Source of the DNA: Perca fluviatilis
Taxonomy: Eukaryota; Chordata; Actinopteri; Perciformes; Percidae
NCBI RefSeq assembly: GCF_010015445.1
Contig: NC_053127.1
Coordinates: forward strand, 6,965,004 to 7,029,003
Reading direction: 5' to 3'
DNA: 64,000 bases
A program made the translations under genes and the position numbers. The notes under the pieces were generated by a model. That model was not told the DNA's origin, did not search any database, and worked only from the letters and a program-made list of their open reading frames with translations. Positions 22,703 to 34,448 of this stretch are shown here, piece after piece. Position 1 is the first letter of the stretch. The number at the start of each line of letters is the position of its first letter.

Positions 22703-23043
22703 GGTGGGCGTAGTTCCTTCCCTGCTTATTCCCAAAGTCCACCTTCATCTCTTTAGACTTGCTGACATATATGAGTAGGTTGTTGACCGGACCCCAGCGG
22801 GTCAGGTCCTCTACTTCTTTCAGGTCGACCTTTTCATTGTTGTCTTTGATCACAGCAAACTTGATGGTGTTGGAGTCGAAAGTGGCTATACAGCAGGGGA
22901 CTCAGAACACAGCCCTGGGGTGCTCCGGTTTTAAGGATGAGGGTGGAAGAGGTGTGTCCGCCCTATCCCCACCACCTGGGGTCTGCCTGTCAGGAAGTCA
23001 AGGATCCACATGCACAGTGAGGCGTTTAATCCCAGATCAAAAC
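22703..23043 (-). pseudogene. dead LINE reverse transcriptase fragment
   Basis: The minus strand reads [20 protein letters not shown], then after a frameshift [22 protein letters not shown], the conserved RT block before the catalytic motif. It then reads NTIKFAVIKDNNEKVDLKEV, EDLTRWGPVNNLLIYVSKSK, EMKVDFG. The segment that should hold the FADD catalytic aspartates is missing between KFA and VIKDN. At least one frameshift and this deletion make it inactive. It belongs to the non-LTR class whose RT has 'GAPQGCVLSPLLY' and 'NVSKTKE.VVDFR'-like blocks. Confidence 0.85.
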
Positions 23044-24240
23044 TCTTATATATCTATATATTTAAAAATTCCTCCCTTGTCTACGTATATGCTCGTATCT
23101 CAACCTCTCATCTCCCACAACTCTTGACAAATGTATGATTTGAACTGTTAATCCAAATAAAGACCTGCCCTGTAATCTTCCAAACCACAGTGCACATACG
23201 CTGTTGTTTCTGTATTATTCTATATTGGATTACAACCCGTCACTCGGTGCAGGCGGTGCTGGATGTTGCAGATGACATTGCGGATGGCTGCTGTGTATCC
23301 TCCGTCGCTGATGCCACACCGGCATTGTTAAAATGTCTCTTGTTTTCCCGCCGATCACTGTCGGGCTCGCCTGTCACTTCGGTGGCAGTGTCTCAGAGCT
23401 CTGTCATCATATTTAGGCAGGAAAAAAAAAGAAACGGCAGAAGTTGGGGAGTGATATGACCCGGGGTAAATGATTGATATTCACCTGCAGCGTGGGGGAA
23501 CTTGTCGGTGGCTTGTCACGTCTTTCCTAGCGGGCTATAATCCACCGGCTGCATACTGTATGCGACGAGTCGAGCTTGAGTTGAGCAAGAGAGATCCATC
23601 TGTCACCGGCTGCCATTGTTAGCTTCTTCTTTTTCCTCTTTTTTTTTTTTTTCTGGCATGCTCGCTCACATTTTCTTTCTCAGTTTTGCTTCCCTTTCCC
23701 TCTGAAATCAGTACCTACTTTGATCTCTATTTTCTCTCTTTACTTTTCTAATCCGCTGGCTGCATATACTATTTGACAACCTAAACTTACTGTTGAGGTG
23801 GAGAATTGCCCCCCTTAATAAAAACTGCTGATTTCCTTTACTTTAAATGGTGTAAAGTAGAAAGGGCAAAGCGTCTCCGCAGGGAGTTCTGGCTATTTAT
23901 TAAAAAGGACCTCTGGCTACACCTCCAGTCTGACTGAAATTCTAAAAGGGAAGAATATTATATACTCTGCAGCGGAGAAAATGAGAGCGGGAAAATGATG
24001 GAATGCGAGAGAAAGCTAATAAGAGGCGAAGAGAGAAACATATTAAATGGGGGAATATTAAAGTACCTGGTCCTGCCCAGTTCTGAGAAGCAGGTCTCTC
24101 TGTCTTCAGGATGTTATAAAGTTTCCCCCTGGAGCTTGCAGTTTTATTGTGATGATTGTGAACACAAGTGCACAGTTTTCCTGTTGCTGTGTTTGAAAAA
24201 ATGAGTTTCTGCTAGAGAACCCTATTTTTTAATGTAGTTC
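23044..24240. other. non-coding, no recognised feature
   Basis: Intron-like with a T-run at 23639-23652. No exon or family was recognised. Confidence 0.5.
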
Positions 24241-24480
24241 CACATGAGGTTGGTTTTAGCCGCACTTGTGGCTCCTGGGATGGCGATGTCCGTTTTCTTG
24301 TCCATCAGCCTGTCCAACACTTCTGACTGGACTGAAATATCTGAAAAACTATTGGATGAAAAGTTGTACAGGCATTCATGGTCCCCAGACTTTGATGATC
24401 CCCCTGATATTTTGTCTAGCGCAGCCAGGCATATAAGCAAGCTAAATGTTAAAATATTAAACATTATACATTAGCATGCT
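24241..24480. repeat. dispersed fish repeat fragment
   Basis: Phrases such as 'ctgaaatatctgaaaaacta', 'ttggatgaaaagttgtacag' and 'gcattcatggtccccagact' are those of a common fish repeat. It is fragmentary, with no ends visible. Confidence 0.5.
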
Positions 24481-24594
24481 AATGGGCTAAATGTTACATA
24501 CTAAACATTGTTTATTTCAACACATCCTCTAACCTAAATGACAGAAAAGGTTGATTGCCAACGACTCCCGAAACAACATATATGAATATTCTTT

Positions 24595-24850
24595 TAAACG
24601 CCGTGGAACAGCCACGCCGTGGAACAATTCAATTTTATTTATAGTATCAAATCATAACAAGAGTTATCTCGAGACACTTTACAAATAGAGTAGGTCTAGA
24701 CCACACTCTATAATTTAAAAAGACCCAACAATTCCTATAATTCCAATTCCAATAAAGCCACGCCGTGGAACAACCACGATGTGGAACAGCCACACCGTGG
24801 CCGTTTTAAATGTGTGACGTTACCGCGGTTGCAGTTTCAATAACGCGACA
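24595..24850. repeat. 'cacgccgtggaacaa' tandem split by LINE tail
   Basis: Imperfect units of 'ccacgccgtggaacaac' occur at 24598-24630 and 24757-24805. They are separated by a 'ttcaattttatttatagtat' LINE-tail insertion (about 24627-24750), with 'tctcgagacactttacaaat' inside. Confidence 0.6.
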
Positions 24851-25847
24851 AGGTTAGGGTTATTCTATTCAACATAACGGCCCCAGTTTTAAATAGGTAG
24901 TTAAGGTTGTGAAACTGAACTAGTTAAGGTTAGGAAACAAAACTACTTAGGATGCTATCGATAGTAAAGCATCAGGGATTGGTTTAAAATGACTAATGTA
25001 AAACTACTAAAATGAGGATCAATGTACAGGTTATTAAAAGATGGTTTATTTAAAAAAAATGACTGTTCAGTTTTGGTTTCTCACAGGACACACCCCAATT
25101 TCCTGAGGGACAGTCCTGGGTTTGTTTGAGCCATTGACCACTCCAACGTTCCTCCTTATGCGGAGTTTGGCACTTTTACACTCACTTACTTACTTGGCCA
25201 CTAGAGGTCGCTGACCAACAACAAGCGTAAATTTGGGTCGTTACAAGTTGCTGGTACAATCGAGCAAAATGGTCATTTTCTGGGTGAACACGGTGTGGTG
25301 TATTTGTTGGCTAACATGTGGTTGGACCAATGTAATGCTGAGCCTGACATGTTCTGAAATGACCACCGTACCGAGGATAAATCCTTTTGATTTGGGCCAC
25401 AACATGGCATTTGTGGCCACCCTCTGGAAAATGTTTTTTTTTCATCTTTAGTGGTAAACATCTAAGAATAGTTAACAGTTGTCTTCAATTTTTATCCAAC
25501 GGTTTGTTTTTGTCGCTGCGTGGCTAGACAGACAGACCTGCAACATGGATTTTGTATTTATTTTGGGTTAACGGCTGGAGGACCAATTTCCAATTAAAAT
25601 ATTTTGTTTGTAAGGCAGTATCCCCAGATGAGAATTCACTGAACACTGTCACACTTTTATGATGTGACCTCATGTTAAGCGTAATTACAGCACAATTACG
25701 TGTACATAGCAGATTTCTCATCCATTATCAACAATTAGAGATTCAATTTAGTGTCACATTAGAGGGTAGCTCACTGGAATTCAAATTGTTGAAATTGAAT
25801 ATTCATACTGATGCACCAACCATTTAAATAATAACATAAGTTACATT

Positions 25848-25850
<3 letters not shown>
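24851..25850. other. non-coding, no recognised gene
   Basis: Intron-like. Around 25340-25560 weak fish-repeat phrases occur ('ttgggccacaacatggcat'). Confidence 0.45.

Positions 25851-25898
<48 letters not shown>
25851..25898. repeat. GATA microsatellite with LINE tail
   Basis: Twelve tandem GATA units are followed directly by 'ctttattcatcccgaggaaa', the usual junction of a non-LTR 3' end and its microsatellite tail. Confidence 0.95.
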
Positions 25899-26784
25899 CT
25901 TTATTCATCCCGAGGAAAATTTAGGGCATCCAGTAGTTTAGACAACCATAACACATACACATATATCTCACATACATAAAAATCACTCACAGAAATTTAA
26001 AGAGTTAACAATTTGTGAGGTGATTAAAGAGGTCTGGTATGGACTGACCATGTGATGCAAAATTTATTTTAATGTTTTAATCTTATTTATATTACTGGGC
26101 ACAGTAAACCTGACTTATTCTATTTTTATTCTAAGCTTTTTTTTTCTCAGAGGTCTCAAAGTCATTCATGGAAATGTAGGCAATCAGATTGAAGGGGAAA
26201 GTGGGTGATGATAGTAAACTATGATAGTAAATTACAACACTTTTTCACAGAATCACTCGGGAACACACAAAACATCACAAGTCGGCTTTATGTAACCGCT
26301 TTAGAGTGGGATTTACTCTTGACAGGACAAAAGTCTTTCATGCAGTTAGACGTCCAGTCAGTGCTCGTAGTTTCACGGTTAGACATTCCAACAGCATCAG
26401 AGACTCATCGAGGTTCCGCCTGCAGTATTTTTTTTTTACCAAGCTGTCAACTTTGACCGAAATGCTACAGTTCCTGTGTGCTTGTAATCATGCTGAACAG
26501 TCGTCATTTACATCTGTGTATTAAACAGGATTAAATTCAGAGATGCGCCCGCCACTGCCGGTTAATTACATCCAGCAGGACTTTGTCTATTGGTGCTTCT
26601 TGTTTTTATCATGCCCATGCATTCGTGAAATGTACATACAGTAACACTGAGCTGTGACTGAACGTGCTTACCCAGCTGTCAGGGAGGAATGTGACATTAA
26701 TATTCATGTATCATCTAACTAAGTATGTCTGTCTGTGTACCCGAATGTGTAGGACTGCATGCATTAAATGCAGCACTCTGTATA
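25899..26784. other. LINE-tail remnant then plain intron
   Basis: The first ~100 bp belong with the LINE tail. After that nothing was recognised. Confidence 0.45.
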
Positions 26785-27200
26785 GCAGTGGTGGAAGAAG
26801 TATTCAGATCCTTTACTTAAGTAATAGTACTAATACCAAACTGTAAAAATACTCTATTACTAGTAAAAGTCCTGCAAAATATTACTTAAGTAAAAGTATG
26901 TAAGTTTTAACGAGGAAATGTACTTAAAGTATTAAAAGTAAAAGTACTTGATGCAGAAAAATCCTCCCATTGTAGAAAGTGTAAAGGATCCAACCAGTTG
27001 TGTATTTAATGGTCTAATCATCTCAACTGGACTTGTAGGCTGTCATATTGTTGGCTAGTTTAAGTTATAATAAAACATCAGATTTTATCAACGTGTATTG
27101 TGTGCATGTGTAAAGTAACTAGTAACTAAAGCTGTCAGATGAATGTAGTGGAGTAAAAAGTACAATATTTCTCTCTGAAATGTAGCGGAGTAGAAGTAGG
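26785..27200 (+). mobile_element. dispersed 'tacttaagtaaaagtac' repeat, copy 2
   Basis: It begins 'agtggtggaagaagtattca' and 'gatcctttacttaagtaa' and ends near 'agcggagtagaagtagg'. It is in inverted orientation to the copy at 11575-11992. Non-coding. Confidence 0.75.
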
Positions 27201-27204
27201 AAGT

Positions 27205-27620
27205 TGGGAAGACAGCCACGACCAGTCGAACACCATGCATATATTTTAATAAACGGATATGATTCATGCATTTGCACGTAATTACATTTCACAAACGTAA
27301 TTCCTTTCGGCCCATTGGGAAACCACGGACCGTGGGAGATTTGAAGTGACCGTTCAGCTCACATTGCACGACGTTCGTCGTTCGACTGGTCGTGAACGTG
27401 ACAGTCTTTCTAAACTATCTTTTTAATAAACCGTCTGTACACTTACAAAGTTCTCAATGCTTCGGTTTACATGTAGGGACCCTCATTATAGAAACACTCT
27501 GGGTTGTTTGCATTTCTTTAAACCAATCACAATCGCCTTGAGCGGCGCTAAGCTCTGGACGCAGCAACGGTGGCTCTGCAGAATAGTCTTATCCTGGAAA
27601 TGTACTTCCATTGATCCAGA
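27205..27620 (-). mobile_element. composite repeat: family P plus family K fragment
   Basis: 27210-27495 shares 'tttctaaactatctttttaa', 'gttctcaatgcttcggttta' and 'catgtagggaccctcattat' with 30850-30945 in inverted orientation. 27505-27610 ('aaaccaatcacaatcgcctt', 'gcgctaagctctggacgcag') is a family K piece matching 56190-56255. Confidence 0.6.
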
Positions 27621-27970
27621 CTACTAATGCGTACTAATACGTGTATGAATGTCATTTTGTAGTCAAGGACAACGACATCTGTGCAGTAGTATCTCACCGT
27701 TTTGCTCCTACCGACCATGCTGCCATTGTTGTTGACAGAAATGGGTGCGAAACAGTGCAGCATTATGCACCGAAATACATCAAGATAAATGCAGGATTTT
27801 GGTTATTGTTGCTCATGTGTCGGCGAGTCACGACCGTCACCAATCATTGAAATTATTCCTGGAGGGAGTTTCTTCTTCTATGCCTTGTGTGTGCCTCTGT
27901 ATTTCATCACCTTAGAGATACTTCAGGCCACAACTGACGATAGCTACCCCTGGTCTGATGACTGCCTCCT

Positions 27971-27973
<3 letters not shown>

Positions 27974-28016
<43 letters not shown>
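27974..28016. repeat. AC microsatellite
   Basis: A CA run at the left edge of a small MITE. A second CA-rich run lies at the right edge (28229-28350). Confidence 0.9.
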
Positions 28017-28019
<3 letters not shown>

Positions 28020-28021
28020 TG

Positions 28022-28228
28022 TTTGTTTCACTGTCTTTGTGGGGACCCGTAATTGACATAATGCATTCCCTAGCCCCTAACCATAACCTAATTCTATCCC
28101 TAATCCTACAACCAAGTCTTAACCCTCAAACAGCGGGGTCCAGCATTTTGGGCCCCACAAGGCTGTGCAGACCCCACAAGTATACTGTATTCCCCAGTGT
28201 TTGGACCCCACGAATATAGTAAAACAAG
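28022..28228 (+). mobile_element. small MITE between CA repeats
   Basis: The left end 'tttcactgtctttgtgggga' and the right end 'ggaccccacgaatatagtaa' are inverted. The centre is the typical 'ccctagcccctaaccataac' region. It is flanked on both sides by CA runs, so the target duplication is unreadable. Confidence 0.65.
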
Positions 28229-28259
<31 letters not shown>

Positions 28260-28350
28260 TCACTGATACACACATGCACATTTACACGAACACACATGGA
28301 CACACACACACACACTGGACACACACACATTTACAGGGACACACATGGAC

Positions 28351-28990
28351 ACACAGCTGCTCCCACAGACACGTTAATCTTTAATGGCACCATTTATTTT
28401 CTCGCCCCCCCCCTCCCTCCACTGGTCCATGAACATGTCAGTGGTGTGACATATTGCTGCTGTCTGGCCAGTATTCATGTGGAGCCTGTGATCAGAAAAT
28501 CAGATAGATCAACTTTCATTCCCAGAGGTGCACGCCGATGGAGTCGTCCCACTCGGCTGCATACAAATAAAGACCGCAGGGCCAAAATGGAAACATCTGC
28601 AGTGTCACAATGTCAATAATCTGTGACATTTAACGTGAGCAAATGTCTTCGAACTCTCCATCGATGTCTAACGCACAACGCCTGACTGATACTGATATGC
28701 ATATGAGAGTTTTAAAAACCTGATAATCTATTAGAAATGTTTTTTTTTTTTACATAAACCCTAAAAATGTTGATAAGGATCCCTTAAATTTGCTTTCATT
28801 ACAAAATTGTGATCAAGATATTTTCAATTTGAAACATAAAGTTATGAGCAGGGTCCCAAATTAGCCATTTGCGAGTGGGGGAGTGTAGTTTGCGTTGCCC
28901 GAAGAAGTTAAAGAGAAAACACAAGACTTTCAACAAGGAAATTGATGTTTGTGTCCTGGAAGTATACAATTTTTTTAATTCAACCTTTTA
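28351..28990. other. non-coding, no recognised feature
   Basis: Plain intron-like sequence. Confidence 0.5.
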
Positions 28991-28991
28991 T

Positions 28992-29520
28992 TTAAAGGTC
29001 CAGTGTGTAACGTTTTTTAGTTGTCCATTATCAAAATCTGTGTTGCCCGTTCACAAACAAAGAATATTTACCTCCACCATCAATTCCAAGAATTCCTTTT
29101 GGCTTGAAATTTTACATTTGCATTCACATGAACTGGGGTCGACGCTCCATATTCATGCTCCATCTTGAAATACGTTAGCCGGTAAGGGACATACAGGACA
29201 TACTGCTCTCCTTTCGAGTTTTTGCTGTCACTTGATCAACTCACAGGTGCTGCTAATGCTGCTAATGGGTATCGTAGCTTCCCGGCCACGGTGGCAAGTT
29301 TGAAGAAGGAAACATGGAGGACCACACGTATTCAAAATCCAAATTTCAGGAACAGGAGTCTTCTTCTTCGCCCAGAAAAAAAGAAAAATGATATTGAAAA
29401 GAGCAAGAGACCGGCTTTTTGAAGCGTGAAAGCTACCGTAGCTGTAATACCTACTTTGAACTGCGTGGGGCGAGAGAGTTGATTACGATATATGATCGCA
29501 ACGCTAGATGGGAGAAGTAA
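28992..29520 (+). mobile_element. 5' part of TTAA-bordered repeat
   Basis: It starts TTAAAGGTCCAGTGTGTAAC, the usual left end of a fish DNA-transposon repeat. It continues through 'agcttcccggccacggtggc' and 'aacatggaggaccacacgta' and fades near 29520. The inverted right end (gttacacactggacctttaa) was not found, so it is truncated or diverged. Confidence 0.55.
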
Positions 29521-30468
29521 AAAAATACAAAGTAAAACTTATAATACAAAAAGAAAAAGAAACGAGATCATCGGCAACATTCAAGCAACAAATAAGCAAC
29601 TCAGATAATGTTGTTTGTGTTCAAAAGGGGCAGGAAGAAGTTGAGAAGTTCGGATTTATTAGCAGAGGAGAAGCTTTGTTGAACTAATTTCAGCAAATTG
29701 AATTCCCGTATGGATTCAGGATCCATTTTGGATCAATTCAGCAGCATAGTGCTGTGTTTGGTTCCTGACTGCGGTCACAAATCAGTCTTAATATGCCAGT
29801 TTTGGAAATGTTGCAGCTCTGTGTGGCATCTTTTCCACAGAAACAGTTGCTGAGATTCATGAATAGTATTTGAAACTACAAAAAAGAATTCTCAGAAATG
29901 AAGCTGAATTCATCACTAATGGCTCTGAGATAATCCTTTATGATTATAAATTATCCCGGAGGTGTTTCTGTGTAGAGGAATATTAAAGTTACTATTAAAT
30001 ACTAAAATACTAAAAGAATATCTACACACTGGCTGTGGTGAATACATAAGCGTGTTTGAACTTATGTGTGGGTGATAAGAAATGGTGGTATGATTAACAT
30101 GAAATGACACCGGTTCTCTCCTTTTAAACTAGCGATTTCAGACAAAGTGACCGCCAGGAGCAAAGGGAAGAGCTCTTTGTTCTTTTTATTCCGACTGAGA
30201 ACTGGGATTTCTAATGTTAGGCTTCTGTTTTATCTTCACTTACTTTACTGCAGGAAAGAGGCAGTGACACGCACCGAGGCTTCCACTTCGCTTTACACCC
30301 CCCCCTCTCTTTGTTCTGGCTCAAACTAACTGACTGAGCAGGTATTTAAATGTCAGCGCGCAGCTTTTCATGAGCTGCTAGAAATAGAGATTCTGTTTCT
30401 TTTTTTTGTAAGCCCGCAGTTTTGTTTGGCTTCTAAGAAAAGTTGAGAAGTCTTGGATTGGGGAAATT
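29521..30468. other. non-coding, no recognised feature
   Basis: Intron-like; nothing supportable was seen. Confidence 0.5.
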
Positions 30469-31270
30469 CAGGGTCGGCCTGTGGTCTAATAGGCAGTATA
30501 GGCAAATGCTAGGGACGCCGGCAGTCTGGATGTGTCAAGAGAAGTTAAAGATAATAAGAAAATGTCGAAAAAAAGGCTCAAAAACGTTGAATAAAGTGTC
30601 AAAACTGTTTTAAAAAAGCAGAGAAAAGTTACAAAAAAACGTCAATGGATACGACTAAAATGTCGACCGTTCTTCTGGGATATGTTTTCATGCTAATCAA
30701 ATGTGTCTCTAGCTTGAAACAAGCTAGCGCAAACCGCTAATTAGCTTATAACTCTAGTCGTCAGGGCACGGGTAAAGTAAAAAGAAATCGCTATGATTAA
30801 CACCACTAACGAGGCTCAAAATAGCGCCACACTTCCACGGTAGCATAATGAGGGTCCCTACATGTAAACCGAAGCATTGAGAACTTTGTAAGTGTACAGA
30901 CAGTTTATTAAAAAGATAGTTTAGAAAGACCGTTCACGTATACAGGCTGGCGCCATCTTGGGAAAACAGTCATGACCAGACGAACGCCGTGCGACCAGTA
31001 ACATAGCTAAAAACACGGCGTTCGATTGGTCATGACTGTATACAGCATGAAAACATATTCCAGAGAACGATCGACTCGGTACACACACATGTTATTAACC
31101 CCTAGGTTAATTTTGCGCTGGAATTGTCCTTTCAGTAAGAATAGAAAAGTTGGCAAAAACCTTGAAAAAGCTTCAAAAACAGTGGAGAAAGCATAAAAAA
31201 AAACATCCTTAAAGCAACAAAAACTGCTGAAATCTTGCCTAGGGCCCCAAATTGGTTAGGGCCGGCTCTG
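30469..31270. mobile_element. hAT-type element with 8-bp target duplication
   Basis: The ends are cagggtcggcct and agggccggctctg (inverted). Flanking 8-mers gggaaatt (30461-30468) and gtgaaatt (31271-31278) match at 7 of 8 positions. It is 802 bp and non-coding. Inside lies a family P segment (30845-31080) shared in inverted orientation with 27210-27495. Confidence 0.8.
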
Positions 31271-31900
31271 GTGAAATTACTTAGTATTTACCAAATATTC
31301 AATACCATAGCATGTATGTTTTACTTGGACATTTTTTAATGTATATTTACAGAAAGTATAAAGTACAAAAGGTAAACAATAAAGAGGGGAAGAGAAGTGG
31401 CTCCGACCTGTAGCAGTCATTAAGAGGAGACTTATCCATCCCCACATGAGCGAGCCAAATCTCCACTCTGCATAAAGATATTTTATTTCCCTGACGTTTT
31501 CGACAGCTTGAGCTGCGTTATGAAGAGCTCCCTGGAGCAATGAGGGGCGTTGTAAATATCTCCAGACATTAAGGAAACTCAGCCATTAATCGCCTGTTTA
31601 ACTGAAAAATACTATACTAAAATATAACTTATCAAAGTTGTCGCGCCCCGACCAAATCTGTCCAGGTGGCTTCAACATATACGACTTAAATAAAAGAAGG
31701 ATGTTAATATTTGTTGTGGTTGCGCCGTTAAAATGACTAATATAACTGTTGCTGCACTTTGTGATGGCTTTCCAAATATTCCCCATTGTTTGGGCAAGAG
31801 CTGTACTTCTTTATGTCCGTATTGCATTTATGTTCACACTGGACTACAATAGATTTTAGAATCTTGTTTTAGAAACAATCTCAACTTTTTAACCTAATCT
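31271..31900. other. non-coding, no recognised feature
   Basis: Plain intron-like sequence. Confidence 0.5.
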
Positions 31901-31904
31901 CACA

Positions 31905-32210
31905 ACTTCAAGGGTTAATGCCCGACGAGGTGTCCATTATCAAGTATTAACGGTTGACGGCGAGGCGTGAACCGTCCGGCGCGGCTTGCAGCGTGTGTGT
32001 TGGCGCCATCCTGTGGTTGTTAAGAGGACGAGGCACCGAAGCACGACACAGTGTTGGAAATGACAGATTCCCATTTCCTTTTTGTTTTAATGTAGCGCAT
32101 TCATTCAGAACAGTAAACAGTCAGTTTCACTGGAACTCCTTCAGGAGGTGTCCTCTGCAGCCAATCAGAATCGAGTATTCACCCAGACCATGGTATAATT
32201 CTACTTAACA
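31905..32210. repeat. possible dispersed repeat
   Basis: 'agggttaatgcccgacgagg' at the left and 'gcagccaatcagaatcgagt' to 'accatggtataat' at the right are phrases I associate with a common fish MITE. The ends were not resolved. Confidence 0.4.
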
Positions 32211-32219
32211 TTTTCATAC

Positions 32220-32237
32220 CATATATATATATATATA

Positions 32238-32282
<45 letters not shown>
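32220..32282. repeat. AT then TTA microsatellite
   Basis: A TA run (32221-32239) is joined to about 15 TTA units. Confidence 0.95.
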
Positions 32283-32283
<1 letters not shown>

Positions 32284-33152
32284 CAGTTAAATATACTGTA
32301 TATATATAATGTACATACATACATACCTACATACATGAAAAGAAAGAAAAAAACTATGAATACACATGAATATAGATACACGCACATATATATACACACA
32401 TTTTTATTTCTATCTGTAGCTATGTTGCTTTATGTTACTTTATAGGCTTATTGACTAGCTCTTTTCTCACTCTTTCTTACCTTAAATTTGACTGTGAGCA
32501 ACTGCAACTAAACAATCCCTGAGGGGATCAATAAAGTGTTCTGATTCTGACTTCATCACTGGGGATCGGGGCTAAAAGCCAACAAAATGTTGCATTGATC
32601 AGTTGGAACATTTTCCTCTCCCATCTAATGCAGATGTGTGTCACAGAGTGAGAAGTGTTTTCCCGGCAGTGCCTCAAAGGCTTTGAGACACATTTAGTCA
32701 TGGCCATTGATCTGCACCCGATGCCTTGTTGATTTGATGTACCCGAACGCTTCAGTTTACTCAAGCGTCGCTGCTGTATTTGCACTACAGTCGATCAGAG
32801 CCTCAGGGTGGGGGCCAACCGAGTATTACTTTGTTATTTTCTAATGCTGTTAGCTTGTACTTCATCACAAGCAAGCGATGGAATGGGAGTCATACATCAG
32901 GTGATTTAGTAACGCAGGGTTTCAAGGTATTTAAGAACATGTAAATAAGTAAAATAAACACTTTATATAGCACTGTTGAAAACACAGTTACAAAGTGCTT
33001 CACACACAGGCGCGATACATATGGATAAATAAATAAGAATAAACATGAGTTACAGTATACAAATTCTATTTAAAATGCAGCATAAAGGGGGTGCAGCCCT
33101 TTACATGAAGGCTAATGTATCAAGGTGGGTTGATAAAAGATGCTTCAAGGTC
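32283..33152. other. LINE-tail remnants in plain intron
   Basis: 'ccctgaggggatcaataaag' near 32517 (reverse of the 'ctttattgatcccc' tail) and 'ctttatatagcactgttgaa' near 32960 are LINE 3' remnants. No exon was found. Confidence 0.5.
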
Positions 33153-33762
33153 CAGACACACCGAGCCGATAATCGGCCGTCGGACAGTCTGGCGAGGTCG
33201 GTGACTCGAGTCTGTTCGGTGTGTTCCGTGCCGTCGTCCGTCCGAGGTGCCGTTGGCCTTCATTTTGGCCGATTTGACATGTATAATCGGCGGGGAGGGC
33301 ACTGCCGGCAGTCGGACTCAAATGACCCATCTGATTGGTGGAGCGCTAACTCTGAAACTAGGGTGACTAGAGTCTCAAAATCTGAGGAAAATCTTTTAAA
33401 CTGACCTTTGTCGATCTGAAATGAAGACAGATTCAGCAACTGCACGGCCTATTTCTCTCTTAAAATGTTTTCAGAAACACGTTTCGGTGAACTATTTAAG
33501 TACAATATGAGATCGTATTATGAACAAGTCGCCATGACAGTCCGTCTTTAAATTTCGGGAGAAACCAGACCCACGTGACGCATTTGTCCAATCAGCTGCC
33601 GGTTTAGATTTTTGGGCAATAATACAGATTAACGCCGCCTGCTGTTATGGAGACGTATTACGTCTCGTCTCTTCGGTGTGTCACTTTTTTGACCAACTCT
33701 GGGAGACTGATCAGTCCGACTGGCTTTTCTGCCGACGTTTGGCCGTCTGGTCGGTGTGTCTG
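33153..33762. mobile_element. Harbinger-like MITE
   Basis: The terminal inverted repeat is CAGACACACCGA. Further into the element both sides repeat GGCCG/CGGCC and CAGTCGGACT-type words. It is 610 bp and non-coding; open frames near the left end come from its GC-rich subterminal repeats. The superfamily is tentative because no 3-bp target duplication is clear. Confidence 0.7.
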
Positions 33763-33767
33763 CAAAA

Positions 33768-33975
33768 GGCTACATTAACATTGCTACGTTTTGAGCCAAA
33801 AGCGATCTCCGTGCACACTCCAGTAGAAGAACTAATCTCTGTTTAAACTAACGCACCAAAACATCTCACGAACATTCTCGCCTGTTGCTGGTAGTTGTCG
33901 TGGAAACATTAGTAGCTTAGTCTCAGAGAACGAGACGCCATGACCCAATGAGGCGGAGAAACGTTGGGTTTTCAA
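33768..33975 (+). mobile_element. family N element, half copy
   Basis: It starts 'ggctacattaacattgctac' and contains 'gcgatctccgtgcacac' and 'gtctcagagaacgagacg'. It is the inverse of the right half of the complete copy at 62758-63200. It abuts the Harbinger-like MITE. Confidence 0.7.
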
Positions 33976-34375
33976 ACATCCTCAGGAGGTCATGAATAAA
34001 AATGCCAGATTGAAATCCCTGCCTCCCGGACAGCAAAACACTGGCCTGTCACAGTTAAAAAGAGCATTTGTTTTTTTGAGTTCATATTTTTCTGAAGCTT
34101 TTAATCTACACTTATTTTTCCCTTCATGATGAAAGAAGGAAGGTTTTTAGTTTAGAAACTGCCCTCGTCATGTATTCCATCCGAGTATTCTTCCCTATCA
34201 AACATGTGCGTGAGTCGGTCTTATCAGGGAGGCGAGCTGAGGGCCGCTGTGCGCGCCGACTGCAGCCGTATAGATCGGCCGAGTCTCAGAGATTATGTCC
34301 ATCGATCGGCCAGGAGGGGTTTGTAGTTTCAATTGACGGCGGCCTCCCGGCTGATGTTGTGTTCTGTGATTTCAG
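33976..34375. other. sgcd: sgcd intron upstream of the 73-nt exon
   Basis: Non-coding. It is GC-richer than its surroundings from 34215, and ends with the polypyrimidine/acceptor sequence for the exon at 34376. No repeat is recognised in the last 350 bp. Confidence 0.6.
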
Positions 34376-34448
34376 GGGCCGAAGGAGCCGTGTTCAGCAA
34401 ATCAGTGGAGACGCCTCACGTCAGGGCCGAGCCTTTCAAGGAGCTAAG
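34376..34448 (+). CDS. sgcd: delta-sarcoglycan internal exon, 73 nt
   Basis: Sarcoglycans are single-pass plasma-membrane glycoproteins of the dystrophin complex in muscle; this exon lies in the extracellular domain. It begins after a consensus acceptor (tgtgatttcag) and ends at a perfect donor (AAG|gtgagt). Read with two leading bases completing a Gly codon, it gives [20 protein letters not shown] then KEL and two bases of an Arg codon. The block 'GAEG.VF.KS.ETP.VRA.PFKEL' is characteristic of gamma/delta/zeta-sarcoglycan, and the 73-nt length and phases (1 upstream, 2 downstream) agree with the family exon as I remember it. The zeta paralogue is the main alternative; the following exon favours delta. 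No stop or frameshift is seen. Confidence 0.93.

Noticed and set aside
1..34375. Earlier sgcd exons (transmembrane segment; the 88- and 120-nt family exons)
   Set aside because: I looked for the expected 'KLLFSAD', 'VVVGAE' and transmembrane coding patterns next to splice sites and found none. They are probably upstream of the window, though a diverged exon could have been missed by eye.
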